From: Opisthorchis felineus
Taxonomy: Eukaryota > Platyhelminthes > Trematoda > Opisthorchiida > Opisthorchiidae
NCBI GenBank assembly: GCA_004794785.1
Contig: SJOL01008583.1
Span: forward strand, 416,304 to 480,303
Length of the DNA stretch: 64,000 bases
Reading direction: 5' to 3'
Shown here: piece after piece, positions 1 to 12,000 of the stretch
Position numbering within the stretch: position 1 is the stretch's first letter
Layout of the letters: each line of letters starts with the position of its first letter
Position numbers and translations under genes: made by a program
The notes under the pieces: model-generated
What the model was told of the DNA's origin: nothing
What the model saw: the letters and a program-made list of their open reading frames with translations, nothing else
The model's database searches: none

Positions 1-68
1 CTCACCCACTCTTTTTCTCTTCTTTTCACTCTAGGGCTTTAAATATAATTAGACGAACCTTATGGTTG

Positions 69-129
69 TACGGCAGTGAAGCATCAGTGTCAACACTGAT
101 GTTGCTGTCTTTGATGATGATGATGATGA
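69..129 (+). mobile_element. (ATG)n-tailed LINE 3'-end fragment, copy 1
   Basis: A 60-bp piece beginning TACGGCAGTGAAG and ending in a (TGA)n run. It is the same sequence, with some substitutions, as the reverse complements of 9001-9088 and 34732-34788. All three end in an (ATG)n simple repeat, as expected for the 3' tail of a non-LTR retrotransposon that has been severely 5'-truncated. No target-site duplication could be recognised here. The parent LINE is not identified. Confidence 0.55.
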
Positions 130-130
130 C

Positions 131-3100
131 TCAGGATTTCTCGTAGATAGTACCATAGGCCCTCAAATCTACCAAAACCTACTTGATCTCACAGAGAGGT
201 CCCACAAGTTCCGTCGCCGACAGGTTTTGGCACCACTACCCGGGTACCCGTCTGGAACGTAACGCGGAGGCTTGTAGTCCTCCAAGTTGCTGGAGTTAGG
301 AATTTCATGATCAAATAGTCATGCGCATGTTTCAAAAACGGTCTTCCACGAAACAGCCTGTGTCTGAAGTGCCCCGCTGTATCAAAGTCTCATGAGATCA
401 AGCTAAAATTGTTGTCTCTGATATTCATTTCAACTCAGTTGACCAACTAATATCTGACCGTAGGTCTGCCTACTATCGGTAAATGAGTTATTTGCTCTGG
501 GTCTAATTTGTGAATCAGTATCTGAGCAAGATAATATCTCACAGGTAGGCTGCTGGCAACCATTGTCGGCGGGTAGTTACTAGCACGAAATGCTAGTGAA
601 CGTGTTTGTGTCTTTCTATCTCTGTGGCTCTTGATTGGAACCGCGAGTTTAAAACTGTCAGAATAACTTTGGCTTTACAGGATTCGTGGAAAAAAATCGT
701 CACGAAACAAATTGGATAATCCAATGGCATTCATTTTTTCAGCGCAGGGAGTAAAAATCATTTGAAATAGTTGTGCAGACAAAATTACCCTGGGCTGTTC
801 CAGTTATGCGATGATATTGCAGACATTGTTGCGACGAGCACCCATTACCGTTTGAGAATGACCGGGTATCGTATTCTGTTAGCCCTGTATTGCGAATATA
901 GTTTAAGGCTCATTACTTGCGAGTAGAACACCGCTTCCATCAAATCATGTTGGGCAAAAATTCCAGTTGAGAATCTGCTGCAGCGCGCGACAGTGAGTTA
1001 AGTGATTTCATCGCATGCACTGTCAGTTTCAGTTGGGTTTGTCTGCCAACTGGTTGCAGCAAAGAAACATTATTTCTTTATTCACGAAGGAAGAACAATT
1101 TTAGATTGGGCCCAATGAGGAACACTGTCTACTTCACTCTCTACCTGATGCCTCTTGAAAATATGGTCAGTCCGCCTGGCTGTGACTTCCAGCAAAAGAC
1201 ACAGTTTGTTCTCAAAGTATAGTGACTTGCACTCGCTTTACTAATAGTACCGATCCATTCCCAATCACATATTTACGAAAGTCGATTTTCCTGGGTATCA
1301 CATCGATCTAGAATCAATGTCTTTTGCTGTAGTTCCTTATAGTTGGTTGAATTCCGAATACGCAAAATTACCTATATATATAAAGGGTAATTTCAATCGA
1401 CATAGAACAAAAAAATAACTTCGCTGTTTAGCAAAATCACCCGGTCGTATCCGGCTCAAAAATACACGTTCTACCCATGTTTTAATAAGCTGTTCCAAAA
1501 AAGGAGGGATTATGTGTTGTGAAATTTGAAGCGTGTAAGGCGTTTTAGTCATTTCTGGCAGAGACATGGATTTCACGTAAGCGAATCAAATTCAGATCAC
1601 ATCAAGTTTCTGACATTTCATTATCACACCTATCGACAGAAACACGACAATTAAATCAATGCGTTTCAGTTTGACCAATGAACAGTGATCAAAGGAGTTG
1701 CTTAAAACAGGCGCATTGCGATAGCCGTTCTATAAACTGGTACGTCGCACTAATTGTAATGTCCGTCTAAGTAACACTAACTTAACACCTCACAGTTTGA
1801 GTGAAGCACTGGTGCACAAGTACTTCTCAAACGGATAATGTTCGTTCGTCTAATTAAACTTGGTGTTGTGTCGGTACGTAATAGATCATTTAGAAACCTA
1901 GGTCACCTTCAGTAAGTTATTGTCTACAAAACTGGTACACTCGTTTTGCTGCAGAGCCGACTTTATTACTTCTACGAGCTATCCGAGAGGTTCCCCGGCG
2001 ACGCTGTGCTCATCTGTTTTGTCATTTGGTCAGAATAGAATGCTTCAAATGGCCAGACGAATCCATCCCCATGCAACTAGTTAGTTTACCTTTCAATAGA
2101 TATCACGAAACTGTTCACTAAATCTTTTATTTAGAAGCCGGAAAGCTGTTTCCTCTATGGGTGAATGGTAAACATTACAAATATTCTCTGAATGAGTTAT
2201 TCTTGGAAGACAGTAGTTTCCAGGCGTACCTAACAACTAATGATGCATGGTATTTCCACAAAGCCCCAGTTTTAAGTACATTCCATTTATGTACCGGTAA
2301 AATTTAATTACGCAGGTATCACATTGATATTTTTGAAGACTTCATGTCAGGGTTGCGATAACTGTGTAATTGAATTATGGAAATAAGTGACTGAGCATGG
2401 TTTAAAATATCCAGGTAAATCCCTAATGCTTCATTCCACTTGAGGTTTGAATCATTCGCATGTACACCTCAATACAAATTTTAGTATGTCTTCTGGTAGA
2501 TTTTTCTTGGTCTAGCACAATAAGTTTCACAAGTCTAACATTTTGAAACTAGCTTTATTTCTGCCACTGTAGTTTCCCATAAAACAGCTCGCTGTCCGGA
2601 CCTAAAATGTGACTCTGTGGAACGCTGGCATCCGGAATGGATATGCTGGTCAATCTGCACAGATGCGCAAGGTAGACAAGCCAGAAAGCCGTCTATGTAT
2701 CTGCGTGCAACTCTCTGATGCCAATTTAAACCCGAGGAAACAATATCACTGGACAAACGAGTAAAGGACTGTTGAGAACCATCCGCCAGCCTAGACTTGC
2801 TGGCATGATAATGGGTACCAGCGCTAGATCGCTTACAACCAATCGCTAATCTCACTCGTTGATCCCTGCAAGTTTCAGCGAGCTACTTCATTTATGCCCC
2901 CCCCAGCTAAATTACGATCAAAATTATCACAGGACAGTGCTCATTACCGCGCCAAATATAGAAAGTTTAGTCGGTAAAGACCAGTCAGTTTAATACCCTT
3001 AGTGTCATCTTGTAATATGGGAGAAAATTAGGAGATCTGTTGATCAGATTTCATAGAAGACTTAACCTAGAAATAGGATGATCGTGTGGATTCAGTCGGC

Positions 3101-3214
3101 CACTATCCACGTAACAATGAGCAGCACAAGATGCATCAAGTAGGTTTGCACTGTAGTTGTGCATAGTTTGAGGAGTGGCTCACCCTCGAGTTTGATTGTT
3201 CTATCAGTTCGCAG
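131..3214. other. No gene recognised
   Basis: Both strands are broken by frequent stops. A short TA run lies at about 1368-1383 and a C homopolymer at about 2896-2903. The only longer open stretch, 2535-2855 on the minus strand, does not resemble any family I recognise and has no convincing exon borders. Confidence 0.5.
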
Positions 3215-3294
3215 GTGACAGCTCCAATCCTGCTATGCCGAACGCACCTCCACGGCATCCGTCAAGAGTAGCTTCGGCCACCTTGATGAAAAAA
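3215..3294 (+). CDS. Possible host exon (proline/serine-rich), very tentative
   Basis: An open stretch follows a good 3' splice-site-like sequence (pyrimidine-rich, TTCGCAG) and ends before a weak donor (GTTAGT). The frame starting after two bases encodes a hydrophilic peptide with NPAMPNAPPRHPSR. At 80 nt the open frame is not significant on its own. No domain is recognised and no neighbouring exon is proven. Confidence 0.15.
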
Positions 3295-3459
3295 GTTAGT
3301 TTGTTATTAGTGATGATATCAGCATTAACAGTTATTCCAATCAAATTCCGAAGCCCTTGCATGCTTTCCCGTTCGGCAGTAGTCGGGCAAACTAAACACA
3401 TCGCTAAGGCGTGAACACGTTGGCCTGTTCAGGCTTGATAATTCAAGTGGGTGCAGCGT

Positions 3460-3525
3460 GCGCTGGTGAATTAGTAGCAACGCTTGCCTAGAATGTCAAA
3501 TATCCAGGGTTCAAAACCCGACATG
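3460..3525 (+). repeat. tRNA-derived SINE head, degenerate
   Basis: A box-B-like GGTTCAAAACC at 3508-3518 sits 44 nt downstream of a degenerate box-A-like TGGTGAATTAGTAG at 3464-3477. The spacing equals that of the better SINE at 53187/53231, and both have ACCCGAC after box B. No tRNA cloverleaf can be folded, so this is a SINE remnant, not a tRNA gene. Confidence 0.35.
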
Positions 3526-3724
3526 GCCAATGATATTAACTGCTGGTGAGCTCTATCAAGAGTGCAACTCGAGTCCAGTGCTTCTCCCATTCGTGTAAAT
3601 TCAACGGAATAATTTTATCAGGACGCGAGGAGGACTGTTTAAACGAGAGTGATGTTAATTCGATTTCCTTTAAACTAGATTTGAAATATTCAGTCTCTTT
3701 GATCAAAACATTTTAGATAAGAGC

Positions 3725-4088
3725 CACTCAGTTATAGACGTACTACACTTCTAATAAGGTTGCTGAAAATTCTTCGGCAGCCCACGACCGGCTTCGCCCT
3801 TCATGGGGCTCATCAGGTAGGCGCAGTCCCCTAGTTTCCGTCAAACTTATGTTCTACATGAACCCAAATTGCACGAAATTAGCGAAATACTCTCGCTTGC
3901 AAACAAAATTGGTTTTGCGGGAGACTCACCGGCAACCCAGCTGAGTGTCTCGTTTGAGATATTTTTAAGCAACTGAATGTGCTGCATCATAAACATCTCA
4001 GACAAGGGCTTCAGCTGGGTTCCAGGTGAGTCTCCCAGATGAGTCTCCCGGCGAGTCTCCAAATCGGTTTGCCAATAAGTGCACTCAG
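3725..4088 (-). mobile_element. Penelope-like element terminal repeat (pLTR), copy A
   Basis: Read on the minus strand this copy has four parts. First is an inverted 5' tail (4085-4010). Next is the body shared with 28107-28592 and 46712-47037. Then comes a hammerhead-ribozyme-like motif (3824-3776). Last are about 50 nt continuing past the predicted cleavage site into the start of the next repeat unit, ending at ACGTCTATAA. The shared body was recognised by long matching blocks, for example GGGAGACTCACC, AACCCAGCTGA and the block around CTCATCAGGTAGGCGCAG. CACTCAG occurs at 3725-3731 and 4082-4088 and may be a short target-site duplication. The inverted tail contains three near-identical GAGTCTCC units (about 4025-4060). 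Assignment to PLEs rests on the known presence of hammerhead ribozymes and inverted tails in PLE pLTRs. Confidence 0.7.
3776..3824 (-). ncRNA. Hammerhead ribozyme motif in PLE terminal repeat (copy A)
   Basis: On the minus strand the core is CTGATGA (3816-3810), then stem II GCCC/GGGC closing a 6-nt loop, then GAA (3795-3793), then GCCGGTC with predicted cleavage after C at 3786. Helix I can form between GCGCCTAC upstream of the core and GTGGGC downstream of the cleavage site (six consecutive pairs including one wobble). Helix III is very short and nearly self-complementary (consensus ACCGGT), which for known PLE hammerheads suggests activity as a dimer. Base 15.1 is G here, not the usual A, which may weaken activity. 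This is the best preserved of the three copies. Confidence 0.65.
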
Positions 4089-7000
4089 CCATTCAGAATT
4101 TTTTCAAACGATGGTCGACCTTGACTTCCCAACAGTTTTATCACATATAACCACAGAAAAACAGGTTTATTCATGCCTTTGTGGTATCTGTGCCTCGCCT
4201 CGTTCATCCAACCACTTTTCAGACAAGAATTCTTCGTCCTTCGAACTTCGACGAACAAGCATCTCTGGAAGGCTTCCTGTGGTTTTGTGAGGTTACCTAA
4301 AAGAGGTCATATTGCTAGGTGAACATTTCACGGGTGACCTTGAACGAACAACATTAAATGTGGACGTTTGTCTTCATATGACCAACATTTTGCATAGCGG
4401 TCATGTATTCCGGGTTTTTCAACTTGCAGCATGTCAAAACTATTAAGCATGCTATTTTGCCTTCTCAGCTGCTCAGCTTAACCGTTTAATGGCGGATTGG
4501 TTTATATAGACCTTGAACGAAACTTCGAACAGAACCGCGTTAAGGCATTCAAAGTCAGGTGGCGTCAAAGAAGGCTTGATGGAGTTCGAGGGGCTTTTCA
4601 GGTAATAAAAACTCTGCGTTTTTAAACAGTCGCATCAACTCCCATAGGAAGTGAGAGAATTTGAAGCAAGCTTGAACTCAGGGTAAGTTATCACCGAGGA
4701 AAGTCGGAATTACTAGTGGTTCCCATTCGGGTGGAGAGTAAGCTGAATTTGAACCACATGTTGGGAGCACAAATGAATCAATGTAAAATGGATCTAAGCG
4801 CCATTTTAATACTACTGACGAATAAAAAAAATAAAATGAAAATAAGAATTGAGGAAGAGTAAAAATAAATTAGAATAATTTATGTAAGCGTTTTTTTGTT
4901 CTTGCTGACCAAAAATCAACACTCCTGTGCTCTTCATTCTACTATACCTCGAAACGTGGTGTAATGATTTCGCCACGGGACGGTGTCGAACATGGGTACA
5001 ATACACTCAAAGAATGACAGCAAATTCGGTTATAGACAAAATGATAAACTTCTGTGACAAAGATAACAGCCTTGAGTCAGGTAGGCACGTCTAATAAAAC
5101 TTAGGACAAGCATTGCAATCAAGTAACTTGATGTGGTTTTGTCAGGCAAATAATCGTATAAATTATATAAAGTCCTGAAACAAAGTAGGTTGAAAAATAA
5201 ATGGTCAGTAATGTCAGACAGTAAAGCCGCTGATCAAATCAAGGCACAATTTATGGTCGGGCGTTAGTTGCTTTCATCTCGGAAAATTACGGAGGACTGC
5301 GTGGAGAGGGCTTGTAGTGACAATCTTTGGTTGTTACAGACGAACTGCAGCTGCTGGTGCTTCCTCTGGAGGGCCTTGGAATGATTTGATTGCACCAAAT
5401 AGATGCCAATAAATTATTCGGCCGGAATAATCCGGCGATAAGTATCGATCTTGTGATTTGGGGTCACACAAGTCACTTGCTGGGGCCTACGCGAACGCTC
5501 CTGTGATGAGTATGTTACTCAGATAAACTTTGGAATGCAGATGAGTCATGGACAGCAGTTCTATCCTTCAAATTGGTGTTCAGCTTTTCACGGCTACTGC
5601 AATGTGTTCTCAGTTGGGTGGCGGTGAATTTTCTCTCGAAACCAGTAACCAGACGACTTCTGGTTCGCTTTAAGCTGGATAAATTCGAGCTTTTACATTT
5701 TTGCCCAGTCTTCACGTGTGTCCCGGCATGAACTTCTCGCGTTAGTAATTTTCTGTAGGTGTTTTTGAGATTAGACATAGTTCCGCATCTAGCATGACCT
5801 CGCTGCAAGCCCCGTCAGCCAGACACTTGATTACCGTGGTTTTATGTTTCATATTAACTAGACAGTATACATGCATTTTTACTTGAACGAATAAGCCTAC
5901 TATGTTATCAAGGATACAAAATGACAAGTACCACTTTTTTCGGGATACCGTTGTTGGATAAACGCGCATCCGCCCGTAAAAATAATGGTGAGAGTCAAAC
6001 TAAACGCCAAATACTAATATGAAGAGGCAGTAACACAAACAGCTACTTTGGTATAAAGACCAAACTAAATAGAAAAGTTTAGAGTACGCTTTCTTATGAG
6101 GGACAACTTTGGCTTAATAATGCTACACAGGACTACCTCCCGTAATGTTTGCCATCAGTTTATCAAAATTATGAATTTTAGTTTTTTCACCACTTGAAAA
6201 ATGACCAACTCTGTCCGCACACTCCGTCTGTGCAGGGAGAATCTCTGCCTGTGAATCCCAACTAACCTAATTTACATCCACCAATTCTGAGACTGTGCCG
6301 ACAATATGGTCCAGTCCAATCCACTCATGCAAATGTTCATATATGCAAACGAAGCTAACGAATCATCTATAAACATGAGACAAAGAGTGAGCATGCAGTC
6401 CCATCGATGTTTTTGAAAAAAAACAACTAAATAACACTTCTCAGAATGGATTCTCCCTGAAAGAACACAACGTGCATTCGTTATCGATTTTTATTTTTCC
6501 CATTGAAATGAACATGAGGTTGCTGGACTAGCTGCCAAATGTTTTATAGGTTTGAGTGCATTGGCAGTTTGTTCAGCCGAAAAAACAATACAGAGAAAAC
6601 GAGTTTCGAAATTGCTTAACTCCCGATTTGGAGGACATAATTTAGTGCCAGGTTTAGTTTAAGCTTAAAATCATCTCCCCGTCTTTCGAGCACCTGTTGA
6701 GAAGAAATGTAACAAAGTTCTATTTATGACAGTGTTGACTTATACACAACGCTTCGTTTGATTCTGGCATTAACCTGAAGCGTTGAGGCATGCTTTCATA
6801 GTTCTGGTCCTCATTGCACCACTCACCTGTTTTCCTCAATGTCGTCACGAGAATTCCACAAATTCGTCCGTGCGTGAGTATTCAAGAAACGGTTGAACGA
6901 GCTCGTAGACTACGGACGAATATTGAAGCTGCAATAAAAAACGCCGGGGTTTCGTGGCTAGCTTGTGTCTGCTTTTATAAGCTGTCTAAGAATTGTATTT

Positions 7001-7915
7001 GCTTTTCCTAGCTGTCACTGAATAGTTTTCGTTAGATCATTCCAAGTTGTTTTGAATACTTTTCATGTAGACCGAATCGAAGAATTCTAAATACCCGTGA
7101 TAAACAAATTAATGCTTTATGTGCCATAAATGTAATCGATGTATGCAAGCCTTCTTTCTCTGTTTGCCGTTATGGCAGAATGCAAGTTAATCAAGTTCAT
7201 GTGGAGTAGCTCATCGAAATGACAGACCGCACTGAAAAATGAGTACATCCTTAGGGCTTCGAGGCGCTTTGTCATCTCGTGGAACTTGAACTCATAGTGA
7301 GACTTGTATATGTGTCGGGCACCCGTTTTCCGGCTGAAAACCGATTCCTCTCTGGGGAGCAATTTTACGGTTTTAAAAAATCAAATGAAGAACACAGTAT
7401 TACTAACTGGTTTTCAGGCATATTCTGATAGGGGATATTTTACCAAGGAACTCAAGGTTATGGTGGATCTACGAGCCATCTGTCTGCTAATCTATCCAAT
7501 TAGCCTAGAAATGTTGATGTAAGGCCACACCTGAAAAAACTGCTGCACTGAACACTAAGATATACGGACGCACTATTCCTGATGGAAGCGGTTCAGACTC
7601 CCAGCTCTGTGATACTCTACCTCAGGAACGGAAAAAAGTGGGTAATATGAAGCTATTCTGTTCGGAAACAAGCTTGGCGATCAGATCGGCAGTCACTTAA
7701 TCAACAAGGAATAAACCATTTCCGCATGTTACTAATAACGTTTACTTGGTCGCCCCCATGACGACATGTCCTGAAATCTTGTATTCAAAGTTACCCTCCT
7801 CAATCCCCGGGGTTACAACAGAAGAGTTGCACTGAAAGACAGTGGTCTTGACTGCCAACACCATGTTTCAAATCTTGTCTTTGTCCACCCAGAATAACCC
7901 GTTGTGGTATTTCAG
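4089..7915. other. No supported gene
   Basis: No retroelement family or RNA gene was recognised. One open stretch at 6806-7011 on the plus strand (containing QETVERARRLRTNIEAAIKNAG) looks protein-like and has an AG border upstream, but no family or partner exon can be named. Confidence 0.4.
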
Positions 7916-8081
7916 TTGGCAAACAAACGAACCACTGCGCCTCATTGACAGGTCTGGTGACTTATTTCCAGAACAAACCGAGGCGGGGAAAACTGCGTGT
8001 TCTGTTTTTTTTCCTCGGCCGGCTAGTACCATATCTTCAGACGGTTCTGTATGGCTAAAAAGAGATTGGAATTGCTCGCAA
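7916..8081 (+). CDS. Possible host exon, unidentified
   Basis: A strong acceptor-like border (GTGGTATTTCAG) is followed by 55 open codons after one split-codon base. The open stretch ends exactly in frame at CAA before GTCAGT. The peptide is hydrophilic and protein-like, with WQTNEPLRLIDRSGDLFPEQ near the start and SDGSVWLKRDWNCSQ at the end. The frame remains open to 8141. No domain or homologue is recognised, and an open run of this size can occur by chance. Confidence 0.22.
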
Positions 8082-8990
8082 GTCAGTCCATACCGTGTGA
8101 GCAAATTTATTTATGGTGAATACTGGCAAACAGAGATGTGACGCACATAATGATCTGTCTGAGGAAGAGTTCGAGTTATGGAGATTTTGCCCGATTAATC
8201 CAAGATTTTCTGAATCACTCACGGCGTGGTTAACTGAACCGGCAGTGGTCGAACGTGAAAAAAGACGACGGATTGTCAAATGGCGACACTAGTTGGAGTG
8301 ACTTGACCAATTACTTTCCGAATTTTGGGGATTGAGCAAATCAAAAGCAACCTCGGGTGCGTTGGTGAAGGATCATGTGCCGATATAATCAACGTGATCC
8401 GGAATGATTAAAATAAATGGAACATTCTACAGAATGAACTGTTCAAAAATTTTGGGGGGAACACAACATTGTAGTCTGTGAAACCAAACTGTGGTGAATG
8501 AACAACAAAATATGAGTTAAAAACGGATGGTGTAGGAGAGAATGACACGTGGGAAACCTGGGCCACTGCTTGTCAAGAATTGGGAAATCAAAATATATGT
8601 TGTGTTCAGTTTGACAAGTAGCCCCCACCAATGTGGCCCATTGAAAGCAAACCAAGGGACACTACTATAGTTCCCGATAAGGAACCTTGAATAAAGCGTA
8701 GGATCGAAGATCCCGGCTATTAAAAAGGAAGAGATGGGTTCGAAAGTCTACGTTACCAATCACACAAAGGTAAGCAAAATTACACCACAAACCTCAATTG
8801 ATCATGCTCTTGGCGTTAGAAAGTCTGACACTGACCTGCACAGCGCATTGCCAAGGTCCGTAAACCTGACAGCGGTGAGCCCGATGTTGGCTTGTTAGCG
8901 TGGATTGCGATCGTCCCTTCCGAGGCCAGTCTCGTGATTCCGATTGGCGGTCCATCCACAGCACGACCGAACAAGTCACAGCATGTCCAG
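8082..8990. other. No supported gene
   Basis: Only short frames are present. The DNA at about 8820-8990 is richer in GC than its surroundings and abuts the LINE tail at 9001. It may be older repeat DNA, but no family was recognised. Confidence 0.4.
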
Positions 8991-8999
8991 TAGACGGGG

Positions 9000-9000
<1 letters not shown>

Positions 9001-9039
<39 letters not shown>

Positions 9040-9088
9040 GGACAGCATGACATCAGCGTTCAACACCGATATTTCGCTGGCGTAGCAG
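9001..9088 (-). mobile_element. (ATG)n-tailed LINE 3'-end fragment, copy 2
   Basis: Thirteen uninterrupted CAT units (9001-9039) are followed by GACAGCATGACATCAGCG and a TTCGCTGGCGTA block. On the minus strand this is the same short element as at 69-129 and 34732-34788, with an (ATG)13 tail. AGACGGG occurs on both sides (8992-8998 and 9087-9093), a weak hint of target-site duplication. The apparent histidine-rich and methionine-rich frames here are translations of the simple repeat and are not genes. Confidence 0.6.
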
Positions 9089-12000
9089 ACGGGCTAGGAA
9101 CACATACGTACAGTGGGTCAACGGCACACGCTAATACACACACATACCAGTATGCCAGTGTCGGACTGGGTGGCCTTTTCGGCAAGGTGAATTCCGGAGG
9201 AGAAAAACAAGTGCACGGGCACAGTAAACAAACTAATAAGGGAATTATCATGATGTCAAGCTCGATCCAATCCTGCGATCCAATCTATTCGAAGTGAGAG
9301 TCAAACAAAGACGAGTTTCGTAGCCAATAGAAATCAAAAATCAAAAATTCGAACGGCTGCGTGAAACAAGTCTTGCGCTCAGGTGAAAACCATTTTCCTG
9401 CTCAAACCCGACGATTCCGCACACAGCTTTTAGTTCAGGCCAAGTTAGCAGCGAAAAAAGCATGTCAACATTTTTACCGACGTTTAGACCGGTAATAACC
9501 GAACTCACATTTCGTTGTTCACAAATCTCATTCTCCCAACTCTTTTGAAAGAGTGAATTGTGGTGTGTTCTATCGAGTACTTACCAGAATATTCGGTTTG
9601 GAGTAATGTTTTTCATTTCACGTCCTTTGTTTCTGTATTATTCTGCTTGGTTTACTTGCCATGCAGTTTTACTTGCTTCAAATTTATAAAAGGATTAATT
9701 TTGGAGGTTACTGTGGTCACCTTCCGGTATCATAGCCTTGGATGCGTGCAGTCGACTCGTTTTATCATATTACCCTTAGCTCTGACCTTATATCGCACTC
9801 GTACTCATAGTTCATGACATCAGATCACTTGACATCTATTTTCACCTGGTAGGTAGCCTGATGTTCAACTGCTGGGGAAGAGAAAATTTTGGCAGCATTC
9901 AATCCGCAGATACTTCTTTCTTTCTTTCCTGACCTGGAGGGACTTTGCATAAACTGCGTGAAGTTGCTGTTGATTTGGTGACTTATCGATCACATCAAGC
10001 CATTCACTCCTTTCAAATTATTTCTGGGAATGGTTCGTATTCGATGAATGATTTACCATTCATCAGCTGAGGCATCGCACCGCAATATTCGTTTTGTCCG
10101 AGGCAACACTTGTTTATTGCCTAACTAATTATTTATGGCAATACATGGGGCATACAAACACGAGGTTGTGTTAGCTTCCTTGCCTATAGTTAAACTTGTT
10201 AACGAAACCAAACGGCATAATCCGGTAGAAAAGTATTAACCTGGCAGCAAACTTCTATAGAGATGAACATTTTCAAGCAGCGAAAGGGAATATCTTGGAT
10301 GATAGAAGCAAACTCAGTATGACCATAGGCCCCATTTTTATTACTGTAAACGTAAATACCCGACAACTAATGAGCCGCTGCGCCTCCAACACCGACGTGC
10401 GTCTTCCTTGAGTAGGTGCAAGCAGCAACAAATGAATTCGGAGAGGGATGCGTCCGCTTAGTCAACCCTTTGTTTGGTCAGAAGTCAGTATGTGACCCTC
10501 AGTGTTAAGCTGTAATTTATGATGCACGTATTAGCTCATGAAGAACCCAGTTTTCTCAGCACGCTTGATTTCCCTTACAGATTGTGATTATTCGAATATT
10601 ATTCCAAAGTTTCCCCACTTAGATGCGGCGAACGAAATACACGCTTTGATAAGGATAAATATGTAAAAAATGGGGTACGCGTTAAATCGAGTAATATTTT
10701 TCAATCCTGAGGATGTGAGATCTAGTTTTTCATTAACTGTGTCAGCACAGAAACAGCCAAAACAATCCTTTCTAATTATGAATTATTTTCCTCATGTGGC
10801 TTTCAGAGCGGTTGCAACCATCTGTCAGGTCAGTAAGCTCGTTTGTCTTTATCCGTTTTCCATCAATCCCTCTTGAAAGCTTTTTTAGGATAGATAAGAT
10901 TTGATAGGATCAAAGAAACACGCACCACAGTAGGTTTGATGGGTGCGCACAGCATTTTTCCGAAAGAATTAGCACTATACGGCGAAAGGACTGCGGTTAT
11001 TGGGCAGCAAAATCAGCCAATTCGTCCGTTCATAGAATGGCTACATTGAACATGGTATAAAGCACATTTATTATGGAGGCATTTAAGTGGGCTTTAAGAA
11101 TATGCAGTAATTCTCCCAACAGAATTACATGTAAAGACAAACTACATTACTGAAGGTTTCGCAGCAGCGTTTTCGGGTACAAGTCATCGACCAGAGTGGT
11201 TTTCTTTGAGTTAAAGTCCAATGAGCCCTTTCCTGGTGGTGACTCTATTTTTAGGAGTTATCGTATTACCAAACTGGATGTTCATTGCTCGTGAACTTTG
11301 TAAAATGTTTTGTCTTCTACTGATGAAAATGCAGCACTGCCGGACAATCAAGCATACTTTACTTCCGTTGTATAATCATCATGGTTTTTTGGAAGCAGTC
11401 CCTCCATCTGTAAGTTTTTCTCCAGCGGACCGGCTCTTATCAGATTTCCCCTTACGTTCGTTTTTCACGACGTAAAGTTAGAGCTTTCATTGGTCGGGTC
11501 AACGTGCATCGAGTTTGCATGTCACTGTCACTTGAACGGAACAGTCGATTGCCTTCTTGTTATAAACGCGGCTTACCAGTGTAGCCTGGGGCATCGGTCA
11601 TGTGGTGTGTGAAACGTGATCAGTGTCAGCGGATTGTATTGGCTCTTTGCGCTTTTCTCAACCAATCACATTTCACAAAACCGACATTAGTGCCCATTTT
11701 GGTTTGGTAACGCGAAGCTACGTCTTACTGAGAAATTCGTAAACCCTATAAAAGCTATTTTGTTGACAGTCGGCAATCACTTTCGTCCTTCTGGAGCCCA
11801 TTCGATAGGCTTAATCTCCGCGTTCGCGTTAAACTTGTCTTCCGTTAGCACTCAGAATTGTACGTGATGCTTGGAGTACACTCATTTGCAAATTAACTTA
11901 TGTTCCACAGGAGACTGCATTCTAACTGAGTCTCCCATTAATGACTTTTTAATTGAGTGTGACGCACAAAGACCGCCTCACGCTGGTTTTCGTCTTGAAA

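Noticed and set aside
1365..1385. TATA-like run as a promoter
   Set aside because: A simple TA repeat with no gene placed downstream of it on either strand.
8944..9297. Histidine-rich frame (and methionine/isoleucine runs in other frames) as a gene
   Set aside because: The runs are translations of the (CAT)13 simple repeat of a LINE tail. No splice or start context supports a protein.
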